Origin: Odontocerum albicorne
Taxonomy: Eukaryota; Arthropoda; Insecta; Trichoptera; Odontoceridae
Length of the DNA stretch: 64,000 nt
Reading direction: 5' to 3'
Assembly (NCBI GenBank): GCA_949825065.1
Contig: OX463841.1
Location: 22,674,078 to 22,738,077 of the forward strand
In this document: positions 32,737 through 46,229 of the stretch, piece after piece
Numbering within the stretch: the first letter of the stretch is position 1
Layout of the letters: the number at the start of each line of letters is the position of its first letter
Notes under the pieces: generated by a model
The model's input: the letters and a program-made list of their open reading frames with translations, nothing else
Told to the model about the DNA's origin: nothing
Databases searched by the model: none
Position numbers and translations under genes: made by a program

Positions 32737-34904
32737 TTCAACCAAGAAACTTATATAACAATGTGCTTAACGGCGAATTACATAGCAAATGGGAAATCGG
32801 GATATTTATTTATGCCTTGTAAAAAGTAAAAACTCACCGTCAAGCGATCGTTCCTGTGATTACTTCATTATTAGTATTTTTATCGGTGAATAAAATTTTA
32901 CAATTTGAGTGTATTTTAACGAAAATGTGATTAAAAATATTCAGTTGTATTGTTTTCTCTTATATTAAATTTATTTCTACGATTCTGAGAAGTGTTTGCT
33001 ATAATAAATTATATTTTGGACATATGTGTATTGCTGTTTACTATTTTCATTGTGTTTATCATATACATATTATTGTAAAATCTTTTTTGACAATTCACAT
33101 TATAAATTGAAAATTTAATTTAAATATGACAGAAGGTTTTTCAAGTATGCTAATAAAAATGTTTTATCAAACCATCTAAAAAAATACTAAGTTAAGAGAT
33201 TTAATGTTTTAAAAATATATTTTTGACTTTCTTATGAAATATTATATATTGCCTAAGTGTACGAAGAATCTTTAAAACACTCTTCTGTAAAATTGTAATA
33301 CTTAATTATATGCTCTGGAATTTGCTGATTATATTCGTTTTTTTAGGATTTTTATCAAATATTTCTTTTAAATACTTTAATTATAATTCTATAGAAGTCA
33401 ATTTTAACCACAATCTATATTAAAGAACAGCTCTTTTATAAAATTACATTAAAATGATATCGTAAGTTTATGCTTGGTACTACGGACGATGTGTTCTGTA
33501 ATATTCTGATTTAATTCAACTCTTTTTGGAATATTATCAAGTAGTTTTACTAGATCCTATGAAGTGGATATCACTTGAAACTGGCGTATACTCCTTCATA
33601 AAAAGGAGTTTACGGTCATTATTCAAGAAGAAGTATTTCTTTTGAATACCTCAATTAAAATTGTAAATAAGTATTCAACTCTTACCAGAATCCAAATCGA
33701 GGAACTGCTATTTTGATTTTTGTTCATACTAATAATATACCCGTATCGAACATAATTAGCATGACTTAGAAAATTTAAAAAATCCTTCTTCCGATATTGT
33801 CATCATGTGATAGCATGCACTCCTAATCTAGTTATAAAACTTAATAAATCTTTGTTATAATCTGAAAGGTAGCTATGATTATTTGTGTAGACATGTTCCT
33901 CCTAAAAATCAAAAGGGGAAATTTAAGAAAAAGAAATAGAACTGGAATATAAGCTCGTACAACTAGGTTTAATATCAATAAAGTGACATATTAACCCTAA
34001 GGCAATTTCACTATTAATATTTATTCATCCTTACATTAGGAAAATTGTTTGTCCTTTCCAAGCAAAAGGTTATTCGTGTTTTACTTACATAAATTGGATC
34101 TTATGTTAATAAAATATGTATGAATTCACCGCAATATAAAAAAAGGAAGGTAATTTTCGTTTCGTAGAAGGCAGATGGAAAAAATCGATCGTCGAATGTA
34201 ATACCCCGATCCCAAATCCCAGTCTTCCAGATGTAGCTTTTCCATAGTTCAGTAAATGGTAATAATATAATACAAATGACCGCATTTGAGAGAAGAGCTT
34301 TATTGACATTTTGCAAAAATCATTATGAATGTTCTTTTAGCATTGATTTAAAACATTGAGATTATTACAATATTTATGTATTATTTTACCTTGTTTGTTG
34401 CATTTAGTAATTTGTAATGGCTGTAATTCCTTTTTTATGACCTGGATCCATTTTTCCCACTATACACCCCTCTCCGCCTCTGAACGCTGATGTCCGCCTT
34501 GTGTCAGTAGTCTCGTATAGCTTGTCTCCCTACCTCATTAGTGACTATGGAGTCCCGTACGTCTCTGATCAACCATAAGCGTATATTTAGCAGGAAATTC
34601 ACGATACTTTATTAGAAATATATTGTTTATCAGTTTTATCCTTGAAAGCTTTTATCGAAATCAAACTTTATGATAAAATATAACACATACAAAAACTGTC
34701 AAAATGTATTTTAAGAGGTATTTATGACATAAAGATTAACTCTTATTTGTTTTATGTTCAAGTACTCTTTAAAAAAAATACGTATTTAAATAATGCTTAC
34801 TAAATTAAATTTACTTATTACTCGTAAATAAACGAAAAATTCTTAAAACCGATATGTCGATCAAATAAAACGTTAAATTTTATTGTATTATATAGTATTA
34901 TATG
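32737..34904. other. AT-rich intergenic
   Basis: No gene recognised. A small hairpin (ACTCCTTCATAAAAAGGAGT, about 33589-33608) and a GC-richer patch at 34440-34580 without a confident match. Confidence 0.4.
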
Positions 34905-35020
34905 AAGATCTCAACCAGAAAGAAGTTAAAGAGTTACTAAGTGTAATTCAGGTTTAACTCTTTTTATAAAAATGGAATCGAACCCGCAACCCCCTAGTTG
35001 AAAGACAGGCTTATCAACAA
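34905..35020 (-). repeat. SINE-A head, 3' part lost
   Basis: Minus-strand reading has a head with an eroded A box, CAACTAGGGGGTTGCGGGTTCGATTCC without gaps, then body-like AAACCTGAATTAC. The LINE-like tail is not legible. A 26-bp near-duplication follows at 35024-35076. Confidence 0.65.
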
Positions 35021-35079
35021 CATTTTTTATAAAATGCGTTATTTTGTTATTTTTATAAAATCCGTTATTTTGTTGCATT

Positions 35080-37683
35080 TTAACTATTTTTTTTCATTTT
35101 TTAGACAATTTATTCTATAGACAGTGACATTTATTAAGGAAATATAAATTATTGTAATCACACCATTTTTTTTGTTCTACTGGAAACACATATAATTAAA
35201 AAAAAAATGAAATAATATTTTCCACTGTTAAATAAAACAACCCACACATAAAGATACCATATATAATATTATATAATTGCAACAGAAACATGTTTCCCCC
35301 CAAACCCCAATGGAAGATCCTTTTGTTGACGTAGACACGCACCCTCGTTATAAGAAAATAAAATCAATTTTTCTTTTAAGACCGGAATTGGAGAAACATT
35401 ATCATCAATAAACTGAATACGTAAAAAGACCGTGAATATATTTCTTCCCTCCCATTTTTGGTTCTGGAACATATACATTTTAGTATGTTATCAATCTTCG
35501 TTACTAAGGTTTTACCCAAAAACATTTTTGGTGTTGTGTCACTCAATTGATTTTTCTATAGATGTGTTAATTTTTGTGTTTCGTAAATTTCTTTCTAAAC
35601 TTTCTCTCGGAAAATTATTTTTTTCTGGAATACAATTTACACAATTACCGTAATATTATTTCACGGTTAAACCTTCGGGGTTAATTGCTAATAAAAATCA
35701 GTATCTAGGTTAACAACCAATAAAAATAGCCGATGTCGATGGCAAATATTGCGAAAATTTTGCTAAAATTAGAAAACATAACATCAGTTTTCCGAATCAG
35801 AATGTAACATTTTGACAATGTTAATTTCAATATAAATTGTATTTTACTCACGATTCAAAACATCTGGTTTTATGTTTCGATACGATTATTATATAATCCA
35901 ATAAAGCAGCAGATCCCTTTATCGTTTTCCCTTTCTATCGAACTTTGCACATAATAAAAGTGTGGTAACTACAAGGCTCCTTCTGATACGTTTACTGGTA
36001 TTCTCTGCCTCCTCACAAGTCTTACCTACTGACTACGGGTTGATAGGAAAACATGTGCTGACTAAAGGTTGATACAAAAAAAAACGGGTAGGCTTTGTTG
36101 TTTAGAGACATATTCAAGGCAAATCAATTGAGGTTTCATCATTACTTTTAATTTATCACCGACAACCTAACAATTTTGAATCTCAATTTATTAAGTGTGG
36201 TTTAACTGACAACCGTACAATAACGTTCTAATTGTACACCATTAAGTTACGTTAGATACACAAGGATGCCACATAACGACTCAATTCAGGTGGGTCCGCA
36301 GCCCGGCACTCCACATCCGCACAGGTTTGGCCAATCCTGCGAAACTTATCATTTAACTTCATAACATCAAAATGTTTCATAAATTTAAAATTCTGCATTC
36401 AAATCTTATATTTTTTATATCGGCCTGTTTCAAAAGCACTCATGTTACTAAAGGAGACCAATGACAAATCGTTATTTTTTCCCAAGCTCCTTCCACTTGT
36501 TATTTGAATTCCTTGTCATATGATCTTTTAAAATTCTTTTGATTTCTGAAATGCATTCTTTCAATAAGTATTTGTAAATAGATTACAAATAAATGGATAA
36601 TAAATCAGAATTTCTTTCAAAATGCCCACCTCTACCTATTCTAGTTATTTCATGTCTTAATATGGCAAAGAAATGTTAACATCTTAACGCGATTCATGTT
36701 CATCTGTGAAATATCCTATCTGCAAGTAAATGAACCTTTTTGTCATTTTTACCTAACTTATTCCAAACCTTTATTACCTGCCAATCAAGATTTACCATCA
36801 AAGAAAGAATCTTGGAACCATTTCCATAAAGGAAATTGTATTTCTTTCAGCGAGTTGAAACGCATCTATCAAAAGGACTTGTTCGCGATTGCCTTGTTCA
36901 GCGTTTTTAATGCCTTTTCCATTCTGACGATTTATTGAACTAATTTCGTATAACCATTTACCAGCTTTACCCATTATTCTCGTGAAGCCTCCATAAAGCA
37001 AATTTCTTTTTTCTTTATTTCTTTTTAAGACTTTATTCGTAATTAATTTACCTTTTCAAATTTTATTTCAAAAGGAGTCTGAGGGATTCACTCTACTAAT
37101 CCTTTTATATTTGTAATATTAAAATCTAACTGATTATTGAATATTACAGTTCCATTATAAACATTTATTATAAACATTATAAACATCGGAAAGGCTTTGG
37201 AAAGTGGATTATAGTTTAGGAGTTTCAAACATAATGCTGTAAATGAAATTCAAACTGTGTTACAGAATGCGTATCTACCAATAAACGTGTAATTTAATTT
37301 AATTAATAATCCCTTACCTTGTTTTACTTTTTTATACTTTTATCAGTTACGGAAATCGTTAGGATAAAGCTGTAAAATCATGAGTATTTATCACTCAAAT
37401 AGCAATAAAGCCCAAAAATGGTTTTAAAGAGTTTCTGCACACATAAAATAGTGGGCACTAGAAGGAAAAGTTCAAACGTTTTTTTAACTTAAACTATTTA
37501 AAGAAATGATTTCATGTATTTAGTATTATTGATACTGACTTAGTAAGCTGGAATGATTGTCTAACCAGTGGAAATAAATATACAGAACTGTTAATGTAGT
37601 TCTTTTATTTTTCTTGATATATTAAAAATGCAGTAGGCTTAACGCCATTCCTTAAAATAAAATTAAAATGTGTTTTTAAGTTG
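35080..37683. other. AT-rich intergenic
   Basis: Short open frames of 67-80 codons only. Two C/G-richer patches (35960-36050, 36280-36345) are unassigned. Confidence 0.4.
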
Positions 37684-37752
37684 TTGCCGTATTGAGTTGA
37701 ATGGCTGGCGTCTCGAATATGAAACAGCCTTTATCCATTGGGCAACGGCAAA
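37684..37752 (-). repeat. tRNA-like relic (Arg-like)
   Basis: On the minus strand GTTGCCCAATGGATAAAGGC resembles the D-arm of insect tRNA-Arg, followed by a TTCGAGACG anticodon-arm-like segment and CCATTCAACTC as a weak B box. The stems pair poorly. It is a tRNA pseudogene or the head of a third SINE type; a working tRNA is unlikely. Confidence 0.4.
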
Positions 37753-37755
37753 AAA

Positions 37756-38984
37756 TATGATCGACGTATTAAACCTGTTCAGTCACTCCTTATCGCAACC
37801 AAATTATAAGCACGCTTATGATCAGCAAATCGCACGCGCCCCCTACAAGGCAATTTCTTATTCAACTATTTGTACTTTCAGCTGTATCTTTCCAATATTA
37901 GAAGTCTTGCAGGTTTAAGGTGCATTCCGTCATATATGTTAATGTTTGGATTTTTATATATTTCGATTACCTCTTCGATTACGCAACAACTCACAAAAAG
38001 ATTTAAAAGTAGTACATACAGCCATGAAAATCTTCGAACATATCAAATTTAAACACAGTTTCAAATTCGATCAATATTTCGGTAGTCATGAAATTTATAT
38101 TAACTTCAAAATTGTTGATAATCTGAAATATTGATGTATGTCATTAATATAAATTTTCGGTGTCCATTTATTTATTTTTATTATGCTTACCTAAAGTTTG
38201 GTGTTAATTTTCTTTCCGAAATTTTTTCAAAGGTTTATTTTAAAGACTTCGTGGTTTATTATTTTTAACATATTTTCTTCATATGGAAATAAATCAATTC
38301 GTATATACAATTTTACTCCATAACTTTTTGCCCATTTATCGGTTTAGGTCAACGAATATTTCAGAATGGGTATCCTTAAGTTGCAAGTCGAACGAAATCA
38401 ATAATACGCCTTATGTAGATGCTTGTTTAGTGAAACCAGTGAATAGACATAAAGTTAGTCGAATGAAAGTAAAAAAGTTTAAAACATAAAAATTTGTATA
38501 ATAGAGTTCCAAAAAGAATTCTCAGTCGAGAAGCATTTTTCCCTTATTCTCAAAGCATCTGGACTTTTTAACAGAACAAATTGCTTTCACTTGAACCTAT
38601 CTAGCACAAAACAGATGAAAGCTTTTGGGTATCTTCACAACAACTTTTCCGTGTTTCATTTTTTATGTTCTTCAAAAAACACGTAAGTAAGTGATTTAAT
38701 TTTTTTAAATTTAAATTGATTTATACTCAAAAACGTGTAAAATCTTAATACAATTATATTAAAATTCTTCATGTCTCCTTCAATTATGTATGGTCCAATA
38801 ACTATCATTAGTCTTAAACTTACCTTGTTGTTGGTTTGGTTTGAGCTGCGACTTAAGACATAAAACCCTTTTTAATATTATTTATAGACCTACTTATTTA
38901 TTTGGATGTTGTCTGGTAGTTGGAGAGTATTGTTGACCTTTGTTAAAAACTTACCAGATTGTAAAGTGCACGGACACATATATA
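37756..38984. other. AT-rich intergenic
   Basis: No recognised feature. Confidence 0.4.
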
Positions 38985-39200
38985 AATACCATCATGGAAC
39001 TTTTGAGATACGCAGAGAGAACAGATCTCTACGCCTTTTTATCAATGCACACACAAGCTTTCGCTTCGTCTACATCTATACATCTTGTCATATATGATGT
39101 CTTGTTTACCATAATTTGTACTTTTCTTCCGTCAAAATTTATCTGAGTAACTATCTCTTTTCAATCTTCCCTCCGTCTACCTCTTCATCGGGTTTCATTA
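38985..39200 (-). mobile_element. LINE C-terminal/3' remnant (tail family)
   Basis: Minus-strand reading: MTRCIDVDEAKACVCIDKKA, then RSVLSAYLKSSMM and VFIYV. These match the CMTRC.DVEEA and AYP signatures of the other tails. The upstream part (about 39150-39200) keeps only a KPDEE-type tract. Confidence 0.65.
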
Positions 39201-40164
39201 ATTTCAGACAAATATTTGTTTCGTAAGTCTCGCTACTTATTTTCTTTCATTGTTGCTACACCATGTTACTATTCTTCTCTTGATACGACTTAAAACATTC
39301 ATCCCTAACAAAGAGTAATTTTTTATCTGATCTACCTTACTCTATCAAACATTGTTATACAAAATACTCTATAAAACATTGTTATACAAACATTGTTATA
39401 CAAGGCACGTATTTATTCTGCTCATATCTTCCTGTTAATAATTACAATCATCATTTAATTTTAAGATATTATATTTTACGTTAGCTAGTAAAAAATATTT
39501 TTCTTTGAAAACATTAGATAAAACAGTCTGCAGCCGTATTGTTTTAACAACAAAGTATTTTATTCAGTGTTGTTACTTTTTTGTAAGTTATATTTTAGAA
39601 AGAAATATGGTTAAGAAGTAATTTCGGTAAACCCCAAGTGGTCTGAAAATAACCAGATTGTATACGCATGTTTATCCGTAAATCCTCTTCCTGCCCTAAT
39701 TGGGGTTGGTACGAGTACACAAATATGTATGGTTTACTGTGGCGGTGGATGCTATGTAAGTAGCATAGCCTGCCACCAAGAATAATATTATTAGTTTCCT
39801 GGTTATCTTACCTTTTTGAGAATTTAACCTCTCATTTCGTAACAAGCTAACGTGAATTTGATAATTATAATTAGTGATATGACAAGACATTAGATAACCA
39901 ATAATTCGTAATTTAGAAAAATAAAAAGATTTTTTTAAATAAAAAAACATGTATTTGTTATGTGCTGTGAAAATTCCAATGTTTTGTCATATCACTTTTT
40001 AATTTTGAATTAAAATTGTCAGTATTCATGTCTCTTTGATGATTTAAATTCTACATTTTCATTCCTTCCTTTTTTTTCAAGTGGTCAACTATTTGCAAAA
40101 GTATTTTTCTCAAAACGCTTTGTTTATATCCATGTATATCAATGCATCTAATGCACTTATATAT
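39201..40164. other. Intergenic
   Basis: AT-rich. A short triplication of ACATTGTTATACAAA lies at 39350-39400. Nothing else recognised. Confidence 0.4.
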
Positions 40165-40378
40165 TTTGTGCAATTTCGTACAACCAAAGAGAATGCGGTT
40201 AAAAGAGCCCGATGTTAAAAAAAATACTGACGACAATGAATTGAACCCAAAACTTATAAATCGAAGATTAGTGTTCTACCTCCAGACCACAGAAGATTAG
40301 TGTTCTACCTCCAGACCGCAGAAGATTAGTGTTCTACCTCCAGACCACAGAATATTAGTGTTCTACCTCCAGACCAAA
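40165..40378 (-). repeat. SINE-A-like copy with amplified A-box segment
   Basis: On the minus strand the tRNA-like head contains GTGGTCTGGAGGTAGAACAC (A-box region) and GTTTTGGGTTCAATTC (B box, near 40235-40250). The A-box part is present four times in tandem (listed separately). The body runs towards 40165; the LINE-like tail is too eroded to score. Confidence 0.6.
40263..40378. repeat. 29-bp tandem array, 4 copies
   Basis: Units start at 40263, 40292, 40321 and 40350 with an exact 29-bp period. Units one and three are identical; two and four differ by one and three bases. Each unit carries one copy of the SINE's A-box region (TGGTCTGGAGGTAG on minus). Confidence 0.95.
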
Positions 40379-41003
40379 GAAGAATTATTTTCTTTCAATT
40401 CTTAGCTAATACATTTAAAAAAAAGTATGTTTTGCTAGTCAGTATACTCGTAATTGTGTGACTGATTTTGGTTAATCCCTTAACATATGAGATTAACATG
40501 AAATTTCATTATTCCACTAATCACATTAATCTCCGCAGCACGTATTCTTCTACCTCATATTCCGAGGCTTTCATCATGCGGAGTGATCCCGGTTTGTAAC
40601 GTTGTCATGTTACATCGGAAGTGTGTGTGGCCTAGTGACCCAAAAGAAGAATGTTTCAGAAGGGTGAAACTTTTTGCATTTTTTGATTATTTATTACATG
40701 TTTGTTCTTTATTATGGATTTGTATTTCTAATGTTTCTAAATTCATCGTTTTATATCATTTTAGTGACGCGTGTAAAATGTAAGTATACTATTTTCAAAT
40801 TATGATTTGTCTCTATTATACGGTTTGCGAATTCTGAAAAATTGTATTAAATAGACACACTTATATTCTTGTATTCCACTGCATGTTTATTTTTGACAGT
40901 TTAATATATGGACTTTCACACAAGCACATTTTCTTTCATATACGCTACTCTTATGTACTTTATCTCCCTTGTCTTTGGCGTTAAAATTATTTTTACCTAT
41001 ACT
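40379..41003. other. Intergenic
   Basis: A 66-codon frame (40583-40783) in a less AT-rich patch is unrecognised. Confidence 0.35.
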
Positions 41004-41219
41004 GGTGTAATATTCAGGTATTATTTTATTGGTGTAATATGCAGTTATTATTTTGTTGGTGTGATAAGCAGGTATTGCTTTGTTGGTGTAATATGCAGGT
41101 ATTGTTTTGTTGGTGTAATATGCAGGTATTGTTTTGTTGGTGTAATATGCAGGTATTGTTTTGTTGGTGTAATATGCAGGTATTGTTTTGTTGGTGTGAT
41201 ATGCAGGTATTATTTTTGT
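41004..41219. repeat. 27-bp minisatellite, 8 copies
   Basis: Units begin GGTGTAATATGCAGG and recur every 27 bp from 41004. The four central units (41085-41192) are identical and the outer ones diverge. The period is a multiple of three, so frames of 77-134 codons stay open on both strands through the array; they translate to 9-residue repeats and are by-products, not genes. Confidence 0.97.
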
Positions 41220-41324
41220 ATCTAGGTAAGCGTGAAACAATTGTTCCGTCAATATGTAGAATTTCCCTTTAGTTGCCTTTGTAGGCATCATATTTTTTTA
41301 TAGATGTGCCCTTGATTTAAGCTT

Positions 41325-41465
41325 ACTATCATTACCATCACGTCATGCTCTCCTTGGGATAGACCGATATTACAGATCTTCACTTCGATCCTGGCGAACA
41401 TCTTTCGCGTCTGCCACGTATTCGTATATACACATCGTGCATCCTTTTCTATTATAAATTATTTT
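41325..41465 (-). mobile_element. LINE C-terminal/3' remnant (tail family), weak
   Basis: Minus-strand reading has VADAKDVRQDRSE and, in another frame, RSVISVYPKESMT. The order agrees with EA..VC.DR.EWR...AYP in better copies. It is short and degenerate. Confidence 0.5.
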
Positions 41466-41940
41466 CTCTCTTGTTTCTTTCAGAATATGATTAATATTAT
41501 GTTGTCGTGTTTTTCAAACTTTTCGCATTTCTTAAAAAAGCATCTCATTTCTTAGAAAAAAAATGTTTTGAGAATTATTTTCACTAAAAGCTTTTCATTT
41601 GAGAATTGTATCCTTTCTTCCTGTTTACGGTAATAACAATGTTTACTCATTATTTGAAATCCGATAATTACTTAAGGACGCATTTCGATGGCTAAAATTA
41701 GTCATTTAAATTTTTTATGAAGAAAATTACTGTCTCTAGTTTATAAAAACATTTTTCGACCGGTGATTTGAGTTTATCATATTTAATGGTTTATTTGGAT
41801 TATATATTTTTGAAATACATATATGTATTTTATAAGTATCAAATAAATTGTGAAATATTCTTGTGTTGGTTCTGTGTGATTTGGGTTTATTAAATTTATT
41901 TTCAATTTATGATCCTATTATTGTATACCATTAACTTTTT
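41466..41940. other. AT-rich intergenic
   Basis: No recognised feature. Confidence 0.4.
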
Positions 41941-42124
41941 TCTGTGTACAATATAACCTAATGAGTTATTGCCATCTGGGAATCTCTTTTAATCAACTAA
42001 AAAGACTTTCAAGAGTTAATTAAAAACCAGACTTAAAAATTTAAAAACGAAATTCGGGTACAAGCGGGAATCGAACCCGGAACTCCTGAAGACAGGTGTC
42101 TTACCAACTAGATAACGGAACTCA
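41941..42124 (-). repeat. SINE-A copy
   Basis: Minus-strand reading: CCGTTATCTAGTTGGTAAGACACC (A box TATCTAGTTGG) without gap into GGAGTTCCGGGTTCGATTCC (perfect-looking B box), then CTTGTACCC, a body, and tail GATTCCCAGATGGCAATAACTC. The B box and D-arm are the best preserved of all copies. Confidence 0.85.
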
Positions 42125-45100
42125 ATTATTCAAATTTCGAAAAGCGTCATATTCTCTAATATGGCGGTAAAGTTACAATAGATTTCCAACGACGTGTGGT
42201 GATAAAAAAAGTGAATGATGGTATGAATGTATAGTTTCAATATATGTAGAAAAAGAGATAAAAAATATTATGAAATAGATGTCCAAAAAACGCTGAGTAA
42301 GGATAAAAAGTGGATTCAAAATATCGACAATCTATTTAAAAAATTTAAGCAATGTATTTCAGTCACATGCTTAACGAAACAAAACTACTCATAAACATTT
42401 CTGATCCCTCGTAACGTTAATAGGATGAATTGTTATTTATAAAATTGAAAAAGTAATGAGATTTTCTAAAATTTAACAAAACTACACCAATCTGCTTTGA
42501 GAAAAACAAACATGTGTTGTCAAATCGAAAACTGAATACATTATTTTTTTTTAAAAAGGAGACCAAACAAATTAAATAAGAAAGTAAAAAATATGTTCTT
42601 ATTTTTTTAAAAACATGGTTTCTCACAAAAGATCGGGGTGGGGTAGGCTAAGGGAGAATGACATACACACGAAATACTCATATTTTTAATATTCCTATAA
42701 ATTTGTGTAATTAGTTATTTTTACTGTATCATTAAGTAAAATATTTAAATCATCCAATCAACTTTCTCTTAAAATAAATTTGTCAATAAAATTTTTTATG
42801 TTTTTGTTTATTTCGAGCATTGTGCAAAATAATTTACAACGCAACAGAAAGATTGATTTATCAGAATAAATACATTCAGTCTTTGTTTAAACAAATTATG
42901 GAGTAAATCGTAGTATTTAGTTCAAATTATTTACTTACAATTTAAGCTACAGTCACTGTAATTATAAATGTAACAAAAAATATGATTTTAAAAATAACAA
43001 ATGAAATTGTCCTGAAGAAAAACAATTATAACAAATATCTTAAAAATTAACCTCTTACATTAATTTTAAAAAATACTTGAATTTTTTTTTAAGGGTTTGC
43101 AGTATATTTATTTCCTATACAGTATATTTCTTTGAGATTCCAATTAGTTAATACATAAAAAATAGATATGAGTTTTGTACATCGTTTAGATTGAACAAAA
43201 GATAAGGCAAAATCCTTCTCTTAACTCATCAGAATATATTAGCATTAATATGTTTCCACATTTGAAGTTTTCGGGAACAAAGAAGACTGAGTAAAATTGT
43301 GTAGCGTTCAAGTTTTCCTTTCAACCCTTATTGAGGATCCTATTCAGCTGCCTTATTCTTACGAGGGAAAGCAGTGAACATTGTTGTTTCGAAGCAGAAA
43401 ATTACACAAATGAAAATCTTGTCGTAACATCTCGTAATTTAGGAAAGTATTTTAACAATTATCCTTTTTATTTTCTCTGAAGTTTTTTCTATGAACAATT
43501 AAAAAAGGAATTTTAAATATCCGTTATATGAGCCAAGGGAAACAGCTCATTGTTCATGCAATATAATATAACAAAAAAGTGTTAAAAAGTGGATTGCTTC
43601 AAAAATATTTTCTAGAATTATGAAATAATATTATTCAACAACAATTTATCAATTAAAAAAAGAAAAATTGTCAAGTATGCTTATTTTGTAATTTAAATTT
43701 AATTAAAAAAATCTTAAACATTTAACTTTAAAGCACGTTTAACCATGTTTTGTATTTTTTATTACGATTTGAATATACCTCGTATAAAAAGTATTCTTCA
43801 AGAAACAAGACGACTGACTGACTTTCCATAAACATGTTTATAATATAAGTGCATATTGGTAATAAATATTTATGGTCTCATTCTTTTTCAACAAATACGA
43901 GTTTATTAACATTCTCAAGTTTTATTTATATATTATAATTCGTCCATAACTATCGACGTTCTTCAATATATCTTTTATCGTTAATTGATCGCGTTGACTG
44001 TGCATTTTATCCACACAACAGCTGACTAAAGTTCACCGTAATTCATCAGGGTTGTTCTTGTTAATATAATTTACTTGAAAGTAGGTTGAAATAAAACACG
44101 AGAGCACTAACAAACGTTTTTTGTATAGAACAACGCTGAGAGAAAGATTTTATGAAAAATACAGAATTTTATTGCGCTGTGTTTACTAATTTGATTAATT
44201 CATGAGGAAATTAAACTCGAGCCGAGTGAGCACTTGATATCGCGTGAATCTATGAAATATTATTCACATGAAAGCGGGAACCGATTAAAGCTGCAATTCT
44301 GAAACTCAGGGACGCGTCTTTTATATTTTATATTTTTTAACAACTAGGAGAAAAAAATACTTGGTGTCTTTCTTTTCACCGAAAAAATATTCAAAGCTTT
44401 ATTCTGAATATTGAAATAAATGCTTAAAATTTGTTTATTTTATTGTTTTTCATAGTGCTCAAGTATGATTTATTTTCAAACTGCAAGGAGTCCTCTATTC
44501 ACAACATTTTTTAGTCCCTTTCCGTGCGCTTCCAAACATGTGTAAACCGATATATTTCTATCCTAATTGGTATAAAAACTTTCTCAGGTTGTTTAATTCA
44601 ACTGAAAATGACGGCTTGGTTACATGTATTGTACAATGGATCAGACTTTTTTATGAATCCCGTTCAACTTTATACTTTTTGCAAGAATATTTTGCTTCTC
44701 AATATGTTGAAACGTCATGTAAAAACGATACGCTTTATTTGTGACGTTAATATTATTCATTAAAAGTCATATTTGAACGTGTTTTCAGATTTAAATCATG
44801 TCTCGAGGCCAAAAATTCGCAGAATGCGTAGAATTGTAGAAAAATATCGTATTTCAAACTATTTTGTGAGGGAAAAATCATTAAAGGAAACGATTAGGGA
44901 TATTTAGCAATTGGAAAAAAACTTAATGGATAAAACAGAAAATATCAAATTCAAACATTAAGAATGGATGTTTCATTGGTTGATAATATTTTTTGTCAAA
45001 AACTATCTGAACCATTTGACACCCTTTTGAACAAAAGTTTAAAATATTCTGGTTTAAATAAGCAAAGGTTTTTCGATGTCACGACTTGGTAAGACATATT

Positions 45101-45162
45101 TTTTAACATTTCATACAAACAACCTATTTTTATCATCTTAATATCAAAACATATTTGTATTA
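42125..45162. other. Very AT-rich intergenic
   Basis: 3 kb with no recognised gene or repeat. Frames of 68-79 codons at 44524-44763 overlap each other and have no motif. Confidence 0.4.
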
Positions 45163-45372
45163 TATTACACTTTCGTTGTATACAGCCAAAACCTGGCGGA
45201 CTTATCACCATGCGACAATCTCTTCCAACTAACCAAAAAGACGCTCAATACGCCTTAAGTGAAAACTAGACTGGATAAAACCTTTTTTTTTTAAATCTGG
45301 CTTCCAGTAGAAATGAAACCCGCAACCCCCGAAAAAAACAGGTGTCTTACCAACTACGCCACTTAAGTCATC
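45163..45372 (-). repeat. SINE-A copy, full length
   Basis: Minus-strand reading: head GACTTAAGTGGCGTAGTTGG, a run to GGGTTGCGGGTTTCATTTC (B box with one extra T), TTTAAAAAAAAAAGG linker, CAGTCTAGTTTTCACTTAAG, GTTAGTTGGAAGAGATTGTC, and tail GATAAGTCCGCCAGGTTTTG to CGAAAGTGTAATA. All parts are in order. Confidence 0.88.
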
Positions 45373-46229
45373 ATATTTTCGTGAGCACTATAAAACAGTT
45401 TTAAGCATTTAAAATTATTTAATAAATCTTATTTCTTTACTCCTATATGATTATATTTATTACAAAATATTTTTTTTTGTATTGTTCATCAACGAAATGT
45501 ATTTAGAAAAAGAAACTATAATTTAATGGTTTTTTTAATTTTAAATTATTATATATTTTAATTTTAAAACTATGCAGGAAGAAAGTTTGGGAATCACCAG
45601 AATCAAGAATTCAGTTTAATGTTTGACTTTTCCTGACTATAAATATTTACTATTAAACGCTGTTAGGTAACGCTATTTAACAGTTGTAGATATTTATCCA
45701 GAAAAATTTTCCCACTGATAAGAACAACAATTATATCGCTTTTGTAATATCAAATTAACATCGTTTTTCATAATTGAAACAGGCAATTGTGCATATGTTA
45801 TAACACTTGAGGAATCAAAAGTGTTCAATTATATTTTGACTGTAAATAATATTTCTGAATACGTTTAATATGTCATTGCTTCTTATGTTGATGATTCTTA
45901 ATATTAATATATGGTTTGCTTCATTATGCATTACCACTAAATGTAGGGGCTAAGTTTTATTATATTCGCTACAATAAAAACGATTGTTGCCGTACAAATA
46001 GTATACATTTATAAACTCTTCGACTTGTGAATAGCGTGTGCCAGCATGAAAATGGGAGACTTACTTACAAATAAACCGAAGCGAAGATGGTTTATCTATA
46101 TAAAGTTGCATTTCATTGTATTCATTCAGGTACGACTAATATATTTTTATGAATTTAAATATCTGTGTTTTTAAAGATGAAATTGCAACGAAATAATTAT
46201 AATAACTCCATTAATATTATTATTTCGCG
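45373..46229. other. AT-rich intergenic
   Basis: No recognised feature. Confidence 0.4.

Noticed and set aside
34440..34580. C/G-richer patch as another LINE tail or an exon
   Set aside because: Translation gave only fragments resembling several families and none in a consistent order.
40887..41291. 134-codon minus frame and 105-codon plus frame with 9-residue repeats
   Set aside because: They are by-products of the 27-bp minisatellite; no start context, flanking domain or codon bias supports a protein.
42061..42124. tRNA gene on the minus strand
   Set aside because: The A and B boxes are good, but the acceptor and anticodon stems do not pair as a tRNA and the sequence runs on into the SINE-A body and tail.
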